Assembly: GCF_933775445.1 (NCBI RefSeq)
Contig: NW_026089440.1
Coordinates: 46,422 to 110,421 of the forward strand
Source: Argentina anserina
Taxonomy: Eukaryota > Streptophyta > Magnoliopsida > Rosales > Rosaceae
Reading direction: 5' to 3'
Length of the DNA stretch: 64,000 nt
Below, one piece after another: positions 1 to 12,423 of the stretch. The translations under genes and the position numbers were made by a program. A model generated the notes under the pieces. The model made no database searches. It saw only the letters and a program-made list of their open reading frames with translations, and was not told the DNA's origin. Each line of letters begins with the position of its first letter. Position 1 is the first letter of the stretch.

Positions 1-149
1 AAAAACTCGCATCGAAAGCCGTTCAGAAAGATACTCAAACGAGAATTGAAAAGATACTCAAATTGCAATAGTAAACATATTCAAACGATAGAAAGATACT
101 CAGTTTGAAAGAAACACACGCCCACACTGGAAACACTCTCAAATTCAAG
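1..149 (+). repeat. Reference monomer, class A (149 bp)
   Basis: The window begins here, so phase 1 is an arbitrary choice. Base count is 68 A, 32 C, 22 G, 27 T (36% G+C). The head reads AAAAACTCGCATCGAAAGCC followed by GTTCAGAAAG, and the tail reads CACTCTCAAATTCAAG. CpG sites fall at unit positions 8, 13, 20, 40, 86 and 119. The head contains one TCGA that class B and C heads lack. This unit carries one T in CATATTCAAACG where most units have C. Main variable positions in the family are about 2, 6-8, 13-14 (A insertion), 20-23, 30, 36, 44-48, 53, 61-64, 71-72, 76, 99-107, 110-117, 124 and 140-147. Confidence 0.95.
31..117 (+). repeat. Internal sub-repeats of about 23 bp within the monomer
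   Basis: Inside the reference unit the motif ATACTCA starts at positions 31, 54, 77 and 96, giving spacings of 23, 23 and 19 bp. The first and third copies both continue as ATACTCAAACGA and are followed by GAAAAG or GAAAG, so 31-76 and 77-117 look like a 46-bp duplication with about four bases lost. A weaker relative, ACACTCTCAAATT, begins at 133. This suggests the monomer grew from a shorter unit. Every monomer in the window shows the same internal pattern. Confidence 0.8.
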
Positions 150-300
150 ACAAACACGCATCAGAAAGCCTTACAGAAACATACTCAAACGAGAATTGAA
201 AAGATACTCAAAGTGCAATAGTAAACATACTCAAACGATAGAAACATACTCAGTTTGAAAGAAAGACACGCCCACACTGGAAACACACTCAAATTTCAAG
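150..300 (+). repeat. Variant monomer, class B (151 bp)
   Basis: Compared with the 149-bp unit this copy has an extra A in the head (CATCAGAAAGCC) and an extra T in the tail (AAATTTCAAG). The head also differs by CTTACAGAAAC in place of CGTTCAGAAAG, and the middle reads CAAAGTGCAATAG instead of CAAATTGCAATAG. The 150-bp form without the tail T is commoner, for example at 2,240-2,389. Class B units recur at intervals in both domains. In domain R their head is AGAAACTCGCATCAGAAAGC and they usually follow a unit carrying GAACCACACG. They are therefore useful phase markers for higher-order units. Confidence 0.9.
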
Positions 301-450
301 ACAAACTAGCATCAGAAAACCTTACAGAAAGATACTCAAACGAGAATTGAAAAGATACTCAAATTGCAATAGTAAATATATTCAAACGATAGAAAGATAC
401 TCAGTTTGAAAGAAACACACGCCCACACTGGAAACACTCTCAAATTCAAG
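301..450 (+). repeat. Variant monomer, class C (150 bp, CTAGCATCAG head)
   Basis: This unit has the head ACAAACTAGCATCAGAAAAC, giving a CTAG site absent from classes A and B, and the A insertion that makes it 150 bp. It carries TAAATATATTCAAACG in the middle. Related units with AAAACTAGC heads recur in domain L (600, 1,650, 2,547 and onward), often coupled to AAAAGGTACTC and TAAAAATACTC. They are rare in domain R. Confidence 0.88.
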
Positions 451-1590
451 AAAAACTCGCATCGAAAGCCGTTCAGAAAGATACTCAAACGAGAATTGAA
501 AAGATACTCAAATTGCAATAGTAAACATACTCAAACGATAGAAAGATACTCAGTTTGAAAGAAACACACGCCCACACTGGAAACACTCTCAAATTCAAGA
601 AAAACTAGCATCAGAAAACCTTACAGAAAGATACTCAAACGAGAATTGAAAAGGTACTCAAATTGCAATAGTAAAAATACTCAAACGATAGAAAGATACC
701 CAGTTTGAAAGAAACACACGCCCACACTGGAAACACTCTCAAATTAAAGAAAAACTCGCATCGAAAGCCGTTCTGAAAGATACTCAAACGAGAATTGAAA
801 AGATACTCAAATTGCAATAGTAAACATACTCAAACGATAGAAAGATACTCCGTTTTAAAGAAACACACGCCCACACTGGAAACACTCTCAAATTCAAGAA
901 AAACTCGCATCGAAAGCCGTTCAGAAAGATACTCAAACGAGAATTGAAAAGGTACTCAAATTGCAATAGTAAACATACTCAAACGATAGAAAGATACTCA
1001 GTTTGAAAGAAACACACGCCCACACTGGAAACACTCTCAAATTCAAGAAAAACTCGCATCGAAAGCCGTTCAGAAAGATACTCAAACGAGGATTCAAAAG
1101 ATACTCAAATTGAAATAGTAAACATACTCAAACGATAGAAAGATACTCAGTTTGAAAAAAACACACGCCCACATTGGAAACACTCTCAAATTCAAGAAAA
1201 ACTCGCATCGAAAGCCGTTCAGAAACATACTCAAACGAGAATTGAAAAGATACTCAAATTGCAATAGTAAACATACTCAAACGATAGAAAGATACTCAGT
1301 TTGAAAGAAACACACGCCCACACTGGAAACACTCTCAAATTAAAGAAAAAGTCGCATCGAAAGCCGTTCAGAAAGATACTCAAACGAGAATTGAAAAGAT
1401 ACTTAAATTGCAATAGTAAACATACTCAAACGATAGAAAGATACTCAGTTTGAAAGAAACACACGCCCACACTGGAAACACTCTCAAATTCAAGAAAAAC
1501 TCGCATCGAAAGCCGTTCAGAAAGATACTCAAACGAGAATTGAAAAGATACTCAAATTGCAATAGTAAACATACTCAAACGATAGAAAGA

Positions 1591-3535
1591 TACTCAGTTT
1601 GAAAGAAACACACGCCCACACTGGAAACACTCTCAAATTCAAGAAAAACTAGCATCAGAAAACCTTACAGAAAGATACTCAAACGAGAATTGAAAAGGTA
1701 CTCAAATTGCAATAGTAAAAATACTCAAACGATAGAAAGATACTCAGTTTGAAAGAAACACACGCCCACACTGGAAACACTCTCAAATTAAAGAAAAACT
1801 CGCATCGAAAGCCGTTCAGAAAGATACTCAAACGAGAATTGAAAAGGTACTCAAATTGCAATAGTAAACATACTCAAACGATAGAAAGATACTCCGTTTT
1901 AAAGAAACACACGCCCACACTGGAAACACTCTCAAATTCAAGAAAAACTCGCATCGAAAGCCGTTCAGAAAGATACTCAAACGAGAATTGAAAAGGTACT
2001 CAAATTGCAATAGTAAACATACTCAAACGATAGAAAGATACTCAGTTTGAAAGAAACACACGCCCACACTGGAAACACTTTCAAATTCAAGAAAAACTCG
2101 CATCGAAAGCCGTTCAGAAAGATACTCAAACGAGAATTGAAAAGGTACTCAAATTGCAATAGTAAACATATTCAAACGATAGAAAGATACTCAGTTTGAA
2201 AGAAACACACGCCCACACTGGAAACACTCTCAAATTCAAGACAAACACGCATCAGAAAGCCTTACAGAAACATACTCAAACGAGAATTGAAAAGATACTC
2301 AAAGTGCAATAGTAAACATACTCAAACGATAGAAAGATACTCAGTTTGAAAGAAAGACACGCCCACACTGGAAACACTCTCAAATTCAATAGAAACTCGC
2401 ATCAGAAAGGCTTACAGAAAGATACTCAAACGAGAATTGAAAAGATACTCAAATTGCAACAGTAAACATACTCAAACGATAGAAATATACTCAGTTTGAA
2501 AGAAACACACGCCCACACTGGAAACACTCTCAAATTCAAGAAAAACTAGCATCAGAAAACCTAACAGAAAGATACTCAAACGAGAATTGAAAAGGTACTC
2601 AAATTGCAATAGTAAAAATACTCAAACGATAGAAAGATACTCAGTTTGAAAGAAACACACGCCCACACTGGAAACACTCTCAAATTAAAGAAAAACTCGC
2701 ATCGAAAGCCGTTCAGAAAGATACTCAAACGAGAATTGAAAAGGTACTCAAATTGCAATAGTAAACATACTCAAACGATAGAAAGATACTCCGTTTTAAA
2801 GAAACACACGCCCACACTGGAAACACTCTCAAATTCAAGAAAAACTCGCATCGAAAGCCGTTCAGAAAGATACTCAAACGAGAATTGAAAAGGTACTCAA
2901 ATTGCAATAGTAAACATACTCAAACGATAGAAAGATACTCAGTTTGAAAGAAACACACGCCCACACTGGAAACACTTTCAAATTCAAGAAAAACTCGCAT
3001 CGAAAGCCGTTCAGAAAGATACTCAAACGAGAATTGAAAAGATACTCAAATTGCAATAGTAAACATATTCAAACGATAGAAAGATACTCAGTTTGAAAGA
3101 AACACACGCCCACACTGGAAACACTCTCAAATTCAAGACAAACACGCATCAGAAAGCCTTACAGAAACATACTCAAACGAGAATTGAAAAGATACTCAAA
3201 GTGCAATAGTAAACATACTCAAACGATAGAAAGATACTCAGTTTGAAAGAAAGACACGCCCACACTGGAAACACTCTCAAATTCAATAGAAACTCGCATC
3301 AGAAAGGCTTACAGAAAGATACTCAAACGAGAATTGAAAAGATACTCAAATTGCAACAGTAAACATACTCAAACGATAGAAATATACTCAGTTTGAAAGA
3401 AACACACGCCCACACTGGAAACACTCTCAAATTCAAGAAAAACTAGCATCAGAAAACCTTACAGAAAGATACTCAAACGAGAATTGAAAAGGTACTCAAA
3501 TTGCAATAGTAAAAATACTCAAACGATAGAAAGAT
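1591..3535 (+). repeat. 6-monomer higher-order repeat, 897 bp period
   Basis: Bases 1,591-2,638 match 2,488-3,535 at an offset of 897 bp (three units of 149 plus three of 150). Shared markers include TTCAATAGAAACTCGCATC near 2,385 and 3,282, CTCCGTTTTAAAG near 1,892 and 2,789, and CACTTTCAAATTC near 2,076 and 2,973. A few substitutions separate the copies, such as CCTAACAG against CCTTACAG and AAAAGGTAC against AAAAGATAC. Confidence 0.85.
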
Positions 3536-6500
3536 ACCCAGTTTGAAAGAAACACACGCCCACACTGGAAACACTCTCAAATTAAAGAAAAACTCGCATC
3601 GAAAGCCGTTCTGAAAGATACTCAAACGAGAATTGAAAAGATACTCAAATTGCAATAGTAAACATACTCAAACGATAGAAAGATACTCCGTTTTAAAGAA
3701 ACACACGCCCACACTGGAAACACTCTCAAATTCAAGAAAAACTCGCATCGAAAGCCGTTCAGAAAGATACTCAAACGAGAATTGAAAAGGTACTCAAATT
3801 GCAATAGTAAACATACTCAAACGATAGAAAGATACTCCGTTTTAAAGAAACACACGCCCACACTGGAAACACTCTCAAATTCAAGAAAAACTCGCATCGA
3901 AAGCCGTTCAGAAAGATACTCAAACGAGAATTGAAAAGGTACTCAAATTGCAATAGTAAACATACTCAAACGATAGAAAGATACTCAGTTTGAAAGAAAC
4001 ACACGCCCACACTGGAAACACTCTCAAATTCAAGAAAAACTCGCATCGAAAGCCGTTCAGAAAGATACTCAAACGAGGATTCAAAAGATACTCAAATTGA
4101 AATAGTAAACATACTCAAACGATAGAAAGATACTCAGTTTGAAAAAAACACACGCCCACATTGGAAACACTCTCAAATTCAAGAAAAACTCGCATCGAAA
4201 GCCGTTCAGAAAGATACTCAAACGAGAATTGAAAAGATACTCAAATTGCAATAGTAAACATACTCAAACGATAGAAAGATACTCAGTTTGAAAGAAACAC
4301 ACGCCCACACTGGAAACACTTTCAAATTCAAGAAAAACTCGCATCGAAAGCCGTTCAGAAAGATACTCAAACGAGAATTGAAAAGATACTCAAATTGCAA
4401 TAGTAAACATATTCAAACGATAGAAAGATACTCAGTTTGAAAGAAACACACGCCCACACTGGAAACACTCTCAAATTCAAGACAAACACGCATCAGAAAG
4501 CCTTACAGAAACATACTCAAACGAGAATTGAAAAGATACTCAAAGTGCAATAGTAAACATACTCAAACGATAGAAACATACTCAGTTTGAAAGAAAGACA
4601 CGCCCACACTGGAAACACACTCAAATTTCAAGACAAACTAGCATCAGAAAACCTTACAGAAAGATACTCAAACGAGAATTGAAAAGTTACTCAAATTGCA
4701 ATAGTAAATATATTCAAACGATAGAAAGATACTCAGTTTGAAAGAAACACACGCCCACACTGGAAACACTCTCAAATTCAAGAAAAACTCGCATCGAAAG
4801 CCGTTCAGAAAGATACTCAAACGAGAATTGAAAAGATACTCAAATTGCAATAGTAAACATACTCAAACGATAGAAAGATACTCAGTTTGAAAGAAACACA
4901 CGCCCACACTGGAAACACTCTCAAATTCAAGAAAAACTAGCATCAGAAAACCTTACAGAAAGATACTCAAACGAGAATTGAAAAGGTACTCAAATTGCAA
5001 TAGTAAAAATACTCAAACGATAGAAAGATACCCAGTTTGAAAGAAACACACGCCCACACTGGAAACACTCTCAAATTAAAGAAAAACTCGCATCGAAAGC
5101 CGTTCTGAAAGATACTCAAACGAGAATTGAAAAGATACTCAAATTGCAATAGTAAACATACTCAAACGATAGAAAGATACTCCGTTTTAAAGAAACACAC
5201 GCCCACACTGGAAACACTCTCAAATTCAAGAAAAACTCGCATCGAAAGCCGTTCAGAAAGATACTCAAACGAGAATTGAAAAGGTACTCAAATTGCAATA
5301 GTAAACATACTCAAACGATAGAAAGATACTCAGTTTGAAAGAAACACACGCCCACACTGGAAACACTCTCAAATTCAAGAAAAACTCGCATCGAAAGCCG
5401 TTCAGAAAGATACTCAAACGAGGATTCAAAAGATACTCAAATTGAAATAGTAAACATACTCAAACGATAGAAAGATACTCAGTTTGAAAAAAACACACGC
5501 CCACATTGGAAACACTCTCAAATTCAAGAAAAACTCGCATCGAAAGCCGTTCAGAAACATACTCAAACGAGAATTGAAAAGATACTCAAATTGCAATAGT
5601 AAACATACTCAAACGATAGAAAGATACTCAGTTTGAAAGAAACACACGCCCACACTGGAAACACTCTCAAATTAAAGAAAAAGTCGCATCGAAAGCCGTT
5701 CAGAAAGATACTCAAACGAGAATTGAAAAGATACTTAAATTGCAATAGTAAACATACTCAAACGATAGAAAGATACTCAGTTTGAAAGAAACACACGCCC
5801 ACACTGGAAACACTCTCAAATTCAAGAAAAACTCGCATCGAAAGCCGTTCAGAAAGATACTCAAACGAGAATTGAAAAGATACTCAAATTGCAATAGTAA
5901 ACATACTCAAACGATAGAAAGATACTCAGTTTGAAAGAAACACACGCCCACACTGGAAACACTCTCAAATTCAAGAAAAACTAGCATCAGAAAACCTTAC
6001 AGAAAGATACTCAAACGAGAATTGAAAAGGTACTCAAATTGCAATAGTAAAAATACTCAAACGATAGAAAGATACTCAGTTTGAAAGAAACACACGCCCA
6101 CACTGGAAACACTCTCAAATTAAAGAAAAACTCGCATCGAAAGCCGTTCTGAAAGATACTCAAACGAGAATTGAAAAGATACTCAAATTGCAATAGTAAA
6201 CATACTCAAACGATAGAAAGATACTCCGTTTTAAAGAAACACACGCCCACACTGGAAACACTCTCAAATTCAAGAAAAACTCGCATCGAAAGCCGTTCAG
6301 AAAGATACTCAAACGAGAATTGAAAAGGTACTCAAATTGCAATAGTAAACATACTCAAACGATAGAAAGATACTCAGTTTGAAAGAAACACACGCCCACA
6401 CTGGAAACACTCTCAAATTCAAGAAAAACTCGCATCGAAAGCCGTTCAGAAAGATACTCAAACGAGGATTCAAAAGATACTCAAATTGAAATAGTAAACA

Positions 6501-9500
6501 TACTCAAACGATAGAAAGATACTCAGTTTGAAAAAAACACACGCCCACATTGGAAACACTCTCAAATTCAAGAAAAACTCGCATCGAAAGCCGTTCAGAA
6601 AGATACTCAAACGAGAATTGAAAAGATACTCAAATTGCAATAGTAAACATACTCAAACGATAGAAAGATACTCAGTTTGAAAGAAACACACGCCCACACT
6701 GGAAACACTCTCAAATTAAAGAAAAACTCGCATCGAAAGCCGTTCAGAAAGATACTCAAACGAGAATTGAAAAGGTACTCAAATTGCAATAGTAAACATA
6801 CTCAAACGATAGAAAGATACTCCGTTTTAAAGAAACACACGCCCACACTGGAAACACTCTTAAATTCAAGAAAAACTCGCATCGAAAGCCGTTCAGAAAG
6901 ATACTCAAACGAGAATTGAAAAGGTACTCAAATTGCAATAGTAAACATACTCAAACGATAGAAAGATACTCAGTTTGAAAGAAACACACGCCCACACTGG
7001 AAACACTTTCAAATTCAAGAAAAACTCGCATCGAAAGCCGTTCAGAAAGATACTCAAACGAGAATTGAAAAGATACTCAAATTGCAATAGTAAACATATT
7101 CAAACGATAGAAAGATACTCAGTTTGAAAGAAACACACGCCCACACTGGAAACACTCTCAAATTCAAGACAAACACGCATCAGAAAGCCTTACAGAAACA
7201 TACTCAAACGAGAATTGAAAAGATACTCAAAGTGCAATAGTAAACATACTCAAACGATAGAAAGATACTCAGTTTGAAAGAAACACACGCCCACACTGGA
7301 AACACTCTCAAATTCAATAGAAACTCGCATCAGAAAGGCTTACAGAAAGATACTCAAACGAGAATTGAAAAGATACTCAAATTGCAATAGTAAACATATT
7401 CAAACGATAGAAATATACTCAGTTTGAAAGAAACACACGCCCACACTGGAAACACTCTCAAATTCAAGAAAAACTCGCATCGAAAGCCGTTCAGAAAGAT
7501 ACTCAAACGAGAATTGAAAAGATACTCAAATTGCAATAGTAAACATACTCAAACGATAGAAAGATACTCAGTTTGAAAGAAACACACGCCCACACTGGAA
7601 ACACTTTCAAATTCAAGAAAAACTCGCATCGAAAGCCGTTCAGAAAGATACTCAAACGAGAATTGAAAAGATACTCAAATTGCAATAGTAAACATATTCA
7701 AACGATAGAAAGATACTCAGTTTGAAAGAAACACACGCCCACACTGGAAACACTCTCAAATTCAAGACAAACACGCATCAGAAAGCCTTACAGAAACATA
7801 CTCAAACGAGAATTGAAAAGTTACTCAAAGTGCAATAGTAAACATACTCAAACGATAGAAACATACTCAGTTTGAAAGAAAGACACGCCCACACTGGAAA
7901 CACACTCAAATTTCAAGACAAACTAGCATCAGAAAACCTTACAGAAAGATACTCAAACGAGAATTGAAAAGTTACTCAAATTGCAATAGTAAATATATTC
8001 AAACGATAGAAAGATACTCAGTTTGAAAGAAACACACGCCCACACTGGAAACACTCTCAAATTCAAGAAAAACTCGCATCGAAAGCCGTTCAGAAAGATA
8101 CTCAAACGAGAATTGAAAAGATACTCAAATTGCAATAGTAAACATACTCAAACGATAGAAAGATACTCAGTTTGAAAGAAACACACGCCCACACTGGAAA
8201 CACTCTCAAATTCAAGAAAAACTATCATCAGAAAACCTTACAGAAAGATACTCAAACGAGAATTGAAAAGGTACTCAAATTGCAATAGTAAAAATACTCA
8301 AACGATAGAAAGATACTCAGTTTGAAAGAAACACACGCCCACACTGGAAACACTCTCAAATTAAAGAAAAACTCGCATCGAAAGCCGTTCTGAAAGATAC
8401 TCAAACGAGAATTGAAAAGATACTCAAATTGCAATAGTAAACATACTCAAACGATAGAAAGATACTCCGTTTTAAAGAAACACACGCCCACACTGGAAAC
8501 ACTCTCAAATTCAAGAAAAACTCGCATCGAAAGCCGTTCAGAAAGATACTCAAACGAGAATTGAAAAGGTACTCAAATTGCAATAGTAAACATACTCAAA
8601 CGATAGAAAGATACTCAGTTTGAAAGAAACACACGCCCACACTGGAAACACTCTCAAATTCAAGAAAAACTCGCATCGAAAGCCGTTCAGAAAGATACTC
8701 AAACGAGAATTGAAAAGATACTCAAATTGCAATAGTAAACATACTCAAACGATAGAAAGATACTCAGTTTGAAAAAAACACACGCCCACATTGGAAACAC
8801 TCTCAAATTCAAGAAAAACTCGCATCGAAAGCCGTTCAGAAAGATACTCAAACGAGAATTGAAAAGATACTCAAATTGCAATAGTAAACATACTCAAACG
8901 ATAGAAAGATACTCAGTTTGAAAGAAACACACGCCCACACTGGAAACACTCTCAAATTAAAGAAAAACTCGCATCGAAAGCCGTTCAGAAAGATACTCAA
9001 ACGAGAATTGAAAAGATACTCAAATTGCAATAGTAAACATACTCAAACGATAGAAAGATACTCAGTTTGAAAAAAACACACGCCCACACTGGAAACACTT
9101 TCAAATTCAAGAAAAACTCGCATCGAAAGCCGTTCAGAAAGATACTCAAACGAGAATTGAAAAGATACTCAAATTGCAATAGTAAACATATTCAAACGAT
9201 AGAAAGATACTCAGTTTGAAAGAAACACACGCCCACACTGGAAACACTCTCAAATTCAAGACAAACACGCATCAGAAAGCCTTACAGAAAGATACTCAAA
9301 CGAGAATTGAAAAGATACTCAAAGTGCAATAGTAAACATACTCAAACGATAAAAAGATACTCAGTTTGAAAGAAACACACGCCCACACTGGAAACACTCT
9401 CAAATTCAAGAAAAACTCGCATCGAAAGCCGTTCAGAAAGATACTCAAACGAGGATTCAAAAGATACTCAAATTGCAATAGTAAACATACTCAAACGATA

Positions 9501-11219
9501 GAAAGATACTCAGTTTGAAAGAAACACACGCCCACACTGGAAACACTCTCAAATTCAAGAAAAACTCGCATCGAAAGCCGTTCAGAAAGATACTCAAACG
9601 AGAATTGAAAAGATACTCAAATTGCAATAGTAAACATACTCAAACGATAGAAAGATACTCAGTTTGAAAGAAACACATGCCCACACTGGAAACACTTTCA
9701 AATTCAAGAAAAACTCGCATCGAAAGCCGTTCAGAAAGATACTCAAACGAGAATTGAAAAGATACTCAAATTGCAATAGTAAACATACTCAAACGATAGA
9801 AAGATACTCAGTTTGAAAGAAACACACGCCCACACTGGAAACACTCTCAAATTGAAGAAAAACTCGCATCGAAAGCCGTTCAGAAAGATACTCAAACGAG
9901 AATTGAAAAGATACTCAAATTGCAATAGTAAACATACTCAAACGATAGAAAGATACTCAGTTTGAAAGAAACACACGCCCACATTGGAAACACTCTCAAA
10001 TTCAAGAAAAACTAGCATCAGAAAACCTTACAGAAAGATACTCAAACGAGAATTGAAAAGGTACTCAAATTGCAATAGTAAAAATACTCAAACGATAGAA
10101 AGATACTCAGTTTGAAAGAAACACACGCCCACACTGGAAACACTCTCAAATTCAAGAAAAACTCCCATCGAAAGCCGTTCAGAAAGATACTCAAACGAGA
10201 ATTGAAAAGGTACTCAAATTGCAATAGTAAACATACTCAAACGATAGAAAGATACTCAGTTTGAAAGAAACACACGCCCACACTGGAAACACTTTCAAAT
10301 TCAAGAAAAACTCGCATCGAAAGCCGTTCAAAAAGATACTCAAACGAGAATTGAAATGATACTCAAATTGCAATAGTAAACATATTCAAACGATAGAAAG
10401 ATACTCAGTTTGAAAGAAACACACGCCCACACTGGAAACACTCTCACATTCAAGAAAAACTCGCATCGAAAGCCGTTCAGAAAGATACTCAAACGAGAAT
10501 TGAAAAGGTACTCAAATTGCAATAGTAAACATACTCAAACGATAGAAAGATACTCTGTTTGAAAGAAACACACGCCCACACTGGAAACACTCTCAAATTC
10601 AAGAAAAACTCGCATCGAAAGCCGTTCAGAAAGATACTCAAACGAGGATTCAAAAGATACTCAAATTGCAATAGTAAACATACTCAAACGATAGAAAGAT
10701 ACTCAGTTTGAAAAAAACACACGCCCACATTGGAAACACTCTCAAATTCAAGAAAAACTCGCATCGAAAGCCGTTCAGAAAGATACTCAAACGAGAATTG
10801 AAAAGATACTCAAATTGCAATAGTAAACATACTTAAACGATAGAAAGATACTCAGTTTGAAAGAAACACACGCCCACACTGGAAACACTCTCAAATTCAA
10901 GAAAAACTAGCATCAGAAAACCTTACAGAAAGATACTCAAACGAGAATTGAAAAGGTACTCAAATTGCAATAGTAAAAATACTCAAACGATAGAAAGATA
11001 CTCAGTTTGAAAGAAACACACGCCCACACTGGAAACACTCTCAAATTAAAGAAAAACTCGCATCGAAAGCCGTTCAGAAAGATACTCAAACGAGAATTGA
11101 AAAGATACTCAAATTGCAATAGTAAACATACTCAAACGATAGAAAGATACTCAGTTTGAAAGAAACACACGCCCACACTGGAAACACTCTCAAATTCAAG
11201 AAAAACTCGCATCGAAAGC

Positions 11220-12290
11220 CGTTCAGAAAGATACTCAAACGAGAATTGAAAAGGTACTCAAATTGCAATAGTAAACATACTCAAACGATAGAAAGATACT
11301 CAGTTTGAAAGAAACACACGCCCACACTGGAAACACTCTCAAATTCAAGAAAAACTCGCATCGAAAGCCGTTCAGAAAGATACTCAAACGAGGATTCAAA
11401 AGATACTCAAATTGCAATAGTAAACATACTCAAACGATAGAAAGATACTCAGTTTGAAAAAAACACACGCCCACATTGGAAACACTCTCAAATTCAAGAA
11501 AAACTCGCATCGAAAGCCGTTCAGAAAGATACTCAAACGAAAATTGAAAAGATACTCAAATTGCAATAGTAAACATACTCAAACGATAGAAAGATACTCA
11601 GTTTGAAAGAAACACACGCCCACACTGGAAACACTCTCAAATTAAAGAAAAACTCGCATCGAAAGCCGTTCAGAAAGATACTCAAACGAGAATTGAAAAG
11701 GTACTCAAATTGCAATAGTAAACATACTCAAACGATAGAAAGATACTCAGTTTGAAAGAAACACACGCCCACACTGGAAACACTCTCAAATTCAAGAAAA
11801 ACTCGCATCGAAAGCCGTTCAGAAAGATACTCAAACGAGGATTCAAAAGATACTCAAATTGCAATAGTAAACATACTCAAACGATAGAAAGATACTCAGT
11901 TTGAAAAAAACACACGCCCACATTGGAAACACTCTCAAATTCAAGAAAAACTCGCATCGAAAGCCGTTCAGAAAGATACTCAAACGAAAATTGAAAAGAT
12001 ACTCAAATTGCAATAGTAAACATACTCAAACGATAGAAAGATACTCAGTTTGAAAGAAACACACGCCCACACTGGAAACACTCTCAAATTAAAGAAAAAC
12101 TCGCATCGAAAGCCGTTCAGAAAGATACTCAAACGAGAATTGAAAAAATACTCAAATTGCAATAGTAAACATACTCAAACGATAGAAAGATACTCAGTTT
12201 GAAAAAAACACACGCCCACACTGGAAACACTTTCAAATTCAAGAAAAACTCGCATCGAAAGCCGTTCAGAAAGATACTCAAACGAGGATT
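11220..12290 (+). repeat. Trimer higher-order repeat, 447 bp period
   Basis: GAGGATTC begins at 11,390, 11,837 and 12,284, exactly 447 bp (three 149-bp units) apart. The private variant ACGAAAATTGAAAAG occurs at about 11,538 and 11,985. The next unit after each carries CAAATTAAAG. About two complete trimers and a partial third are present. Confidence 0.85.
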
Positions 12291-12423
12291 CAAAAGATAC
12301 TCAAATTGCAATAGTAAACATACTCAAACGATAGAAAGATACTCAGTTTGAAAGAAACACACGCCCACACTGGAAACACTCTCAAATTCAAGAAAAACTC
12401 GCATCGAAAGCCGTTCAGAAAGA

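Larger units (their letters stand above)
1..6148 (+). repeat. 29-monomer duplication, 4,332 bp offset (1-1,816 and 4,333-6,148)
   Basis: Bases 1-1,816 reappear at 4,333-6,148. Private variants match at exactly this offset: ACTTAAATTG near 1,404 and 5,736, the 149-bp unit with CAGAAACATAC near 1,222 and 5,554, GATACCCAGTTT near 697 and 5,029, and CAAATTGAAATAG near 1,107 and 5,439. The match breaks where 1,814 reads GTTCAGAAAG but 6,146 reads GTTCTGAAAG. 4,332 bp equals 18 units of 149 plus 11 of 150. Confidence 0.85.

Noticed and set aside
111..128. Possible Z-DNA or CA-repeat signal in AAACACACGCCCACAC
   Set aside because: Strict purine-pyrimidine alternation covers only about eight bases, too short to matter.
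1..149. CENP-B box in the monomer
   Set aside because: The nearest candidate on the minus strand, TTTCGATGCGAGTTTTT, has the TTCG but lacks the required A and CGGG positions. It does not fit the NTTCGNNNNANNCGGGN pattern.
101..149. Hairpin between TTTGA near 104 and TCAAA near 139 of the monomer
   Set aside because: The complementary arms are only five to six bases, with a loop of about 30; no stable stem or terminator-like structure.
336..518. Recurrent 60-codon open frames on the minus strand, one per monomer over the whole window
   Set aside because: They start at TTG, not ATG, overlap each other by 34 bp, and end at a TGA in a fixed place in each unit. Since 149 is 2 modulo 3, the frame changes every unit. 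Their hydrophobic look follows from the T-rich composition of the minus strand. No coding signal remains after accounting for the repeat.
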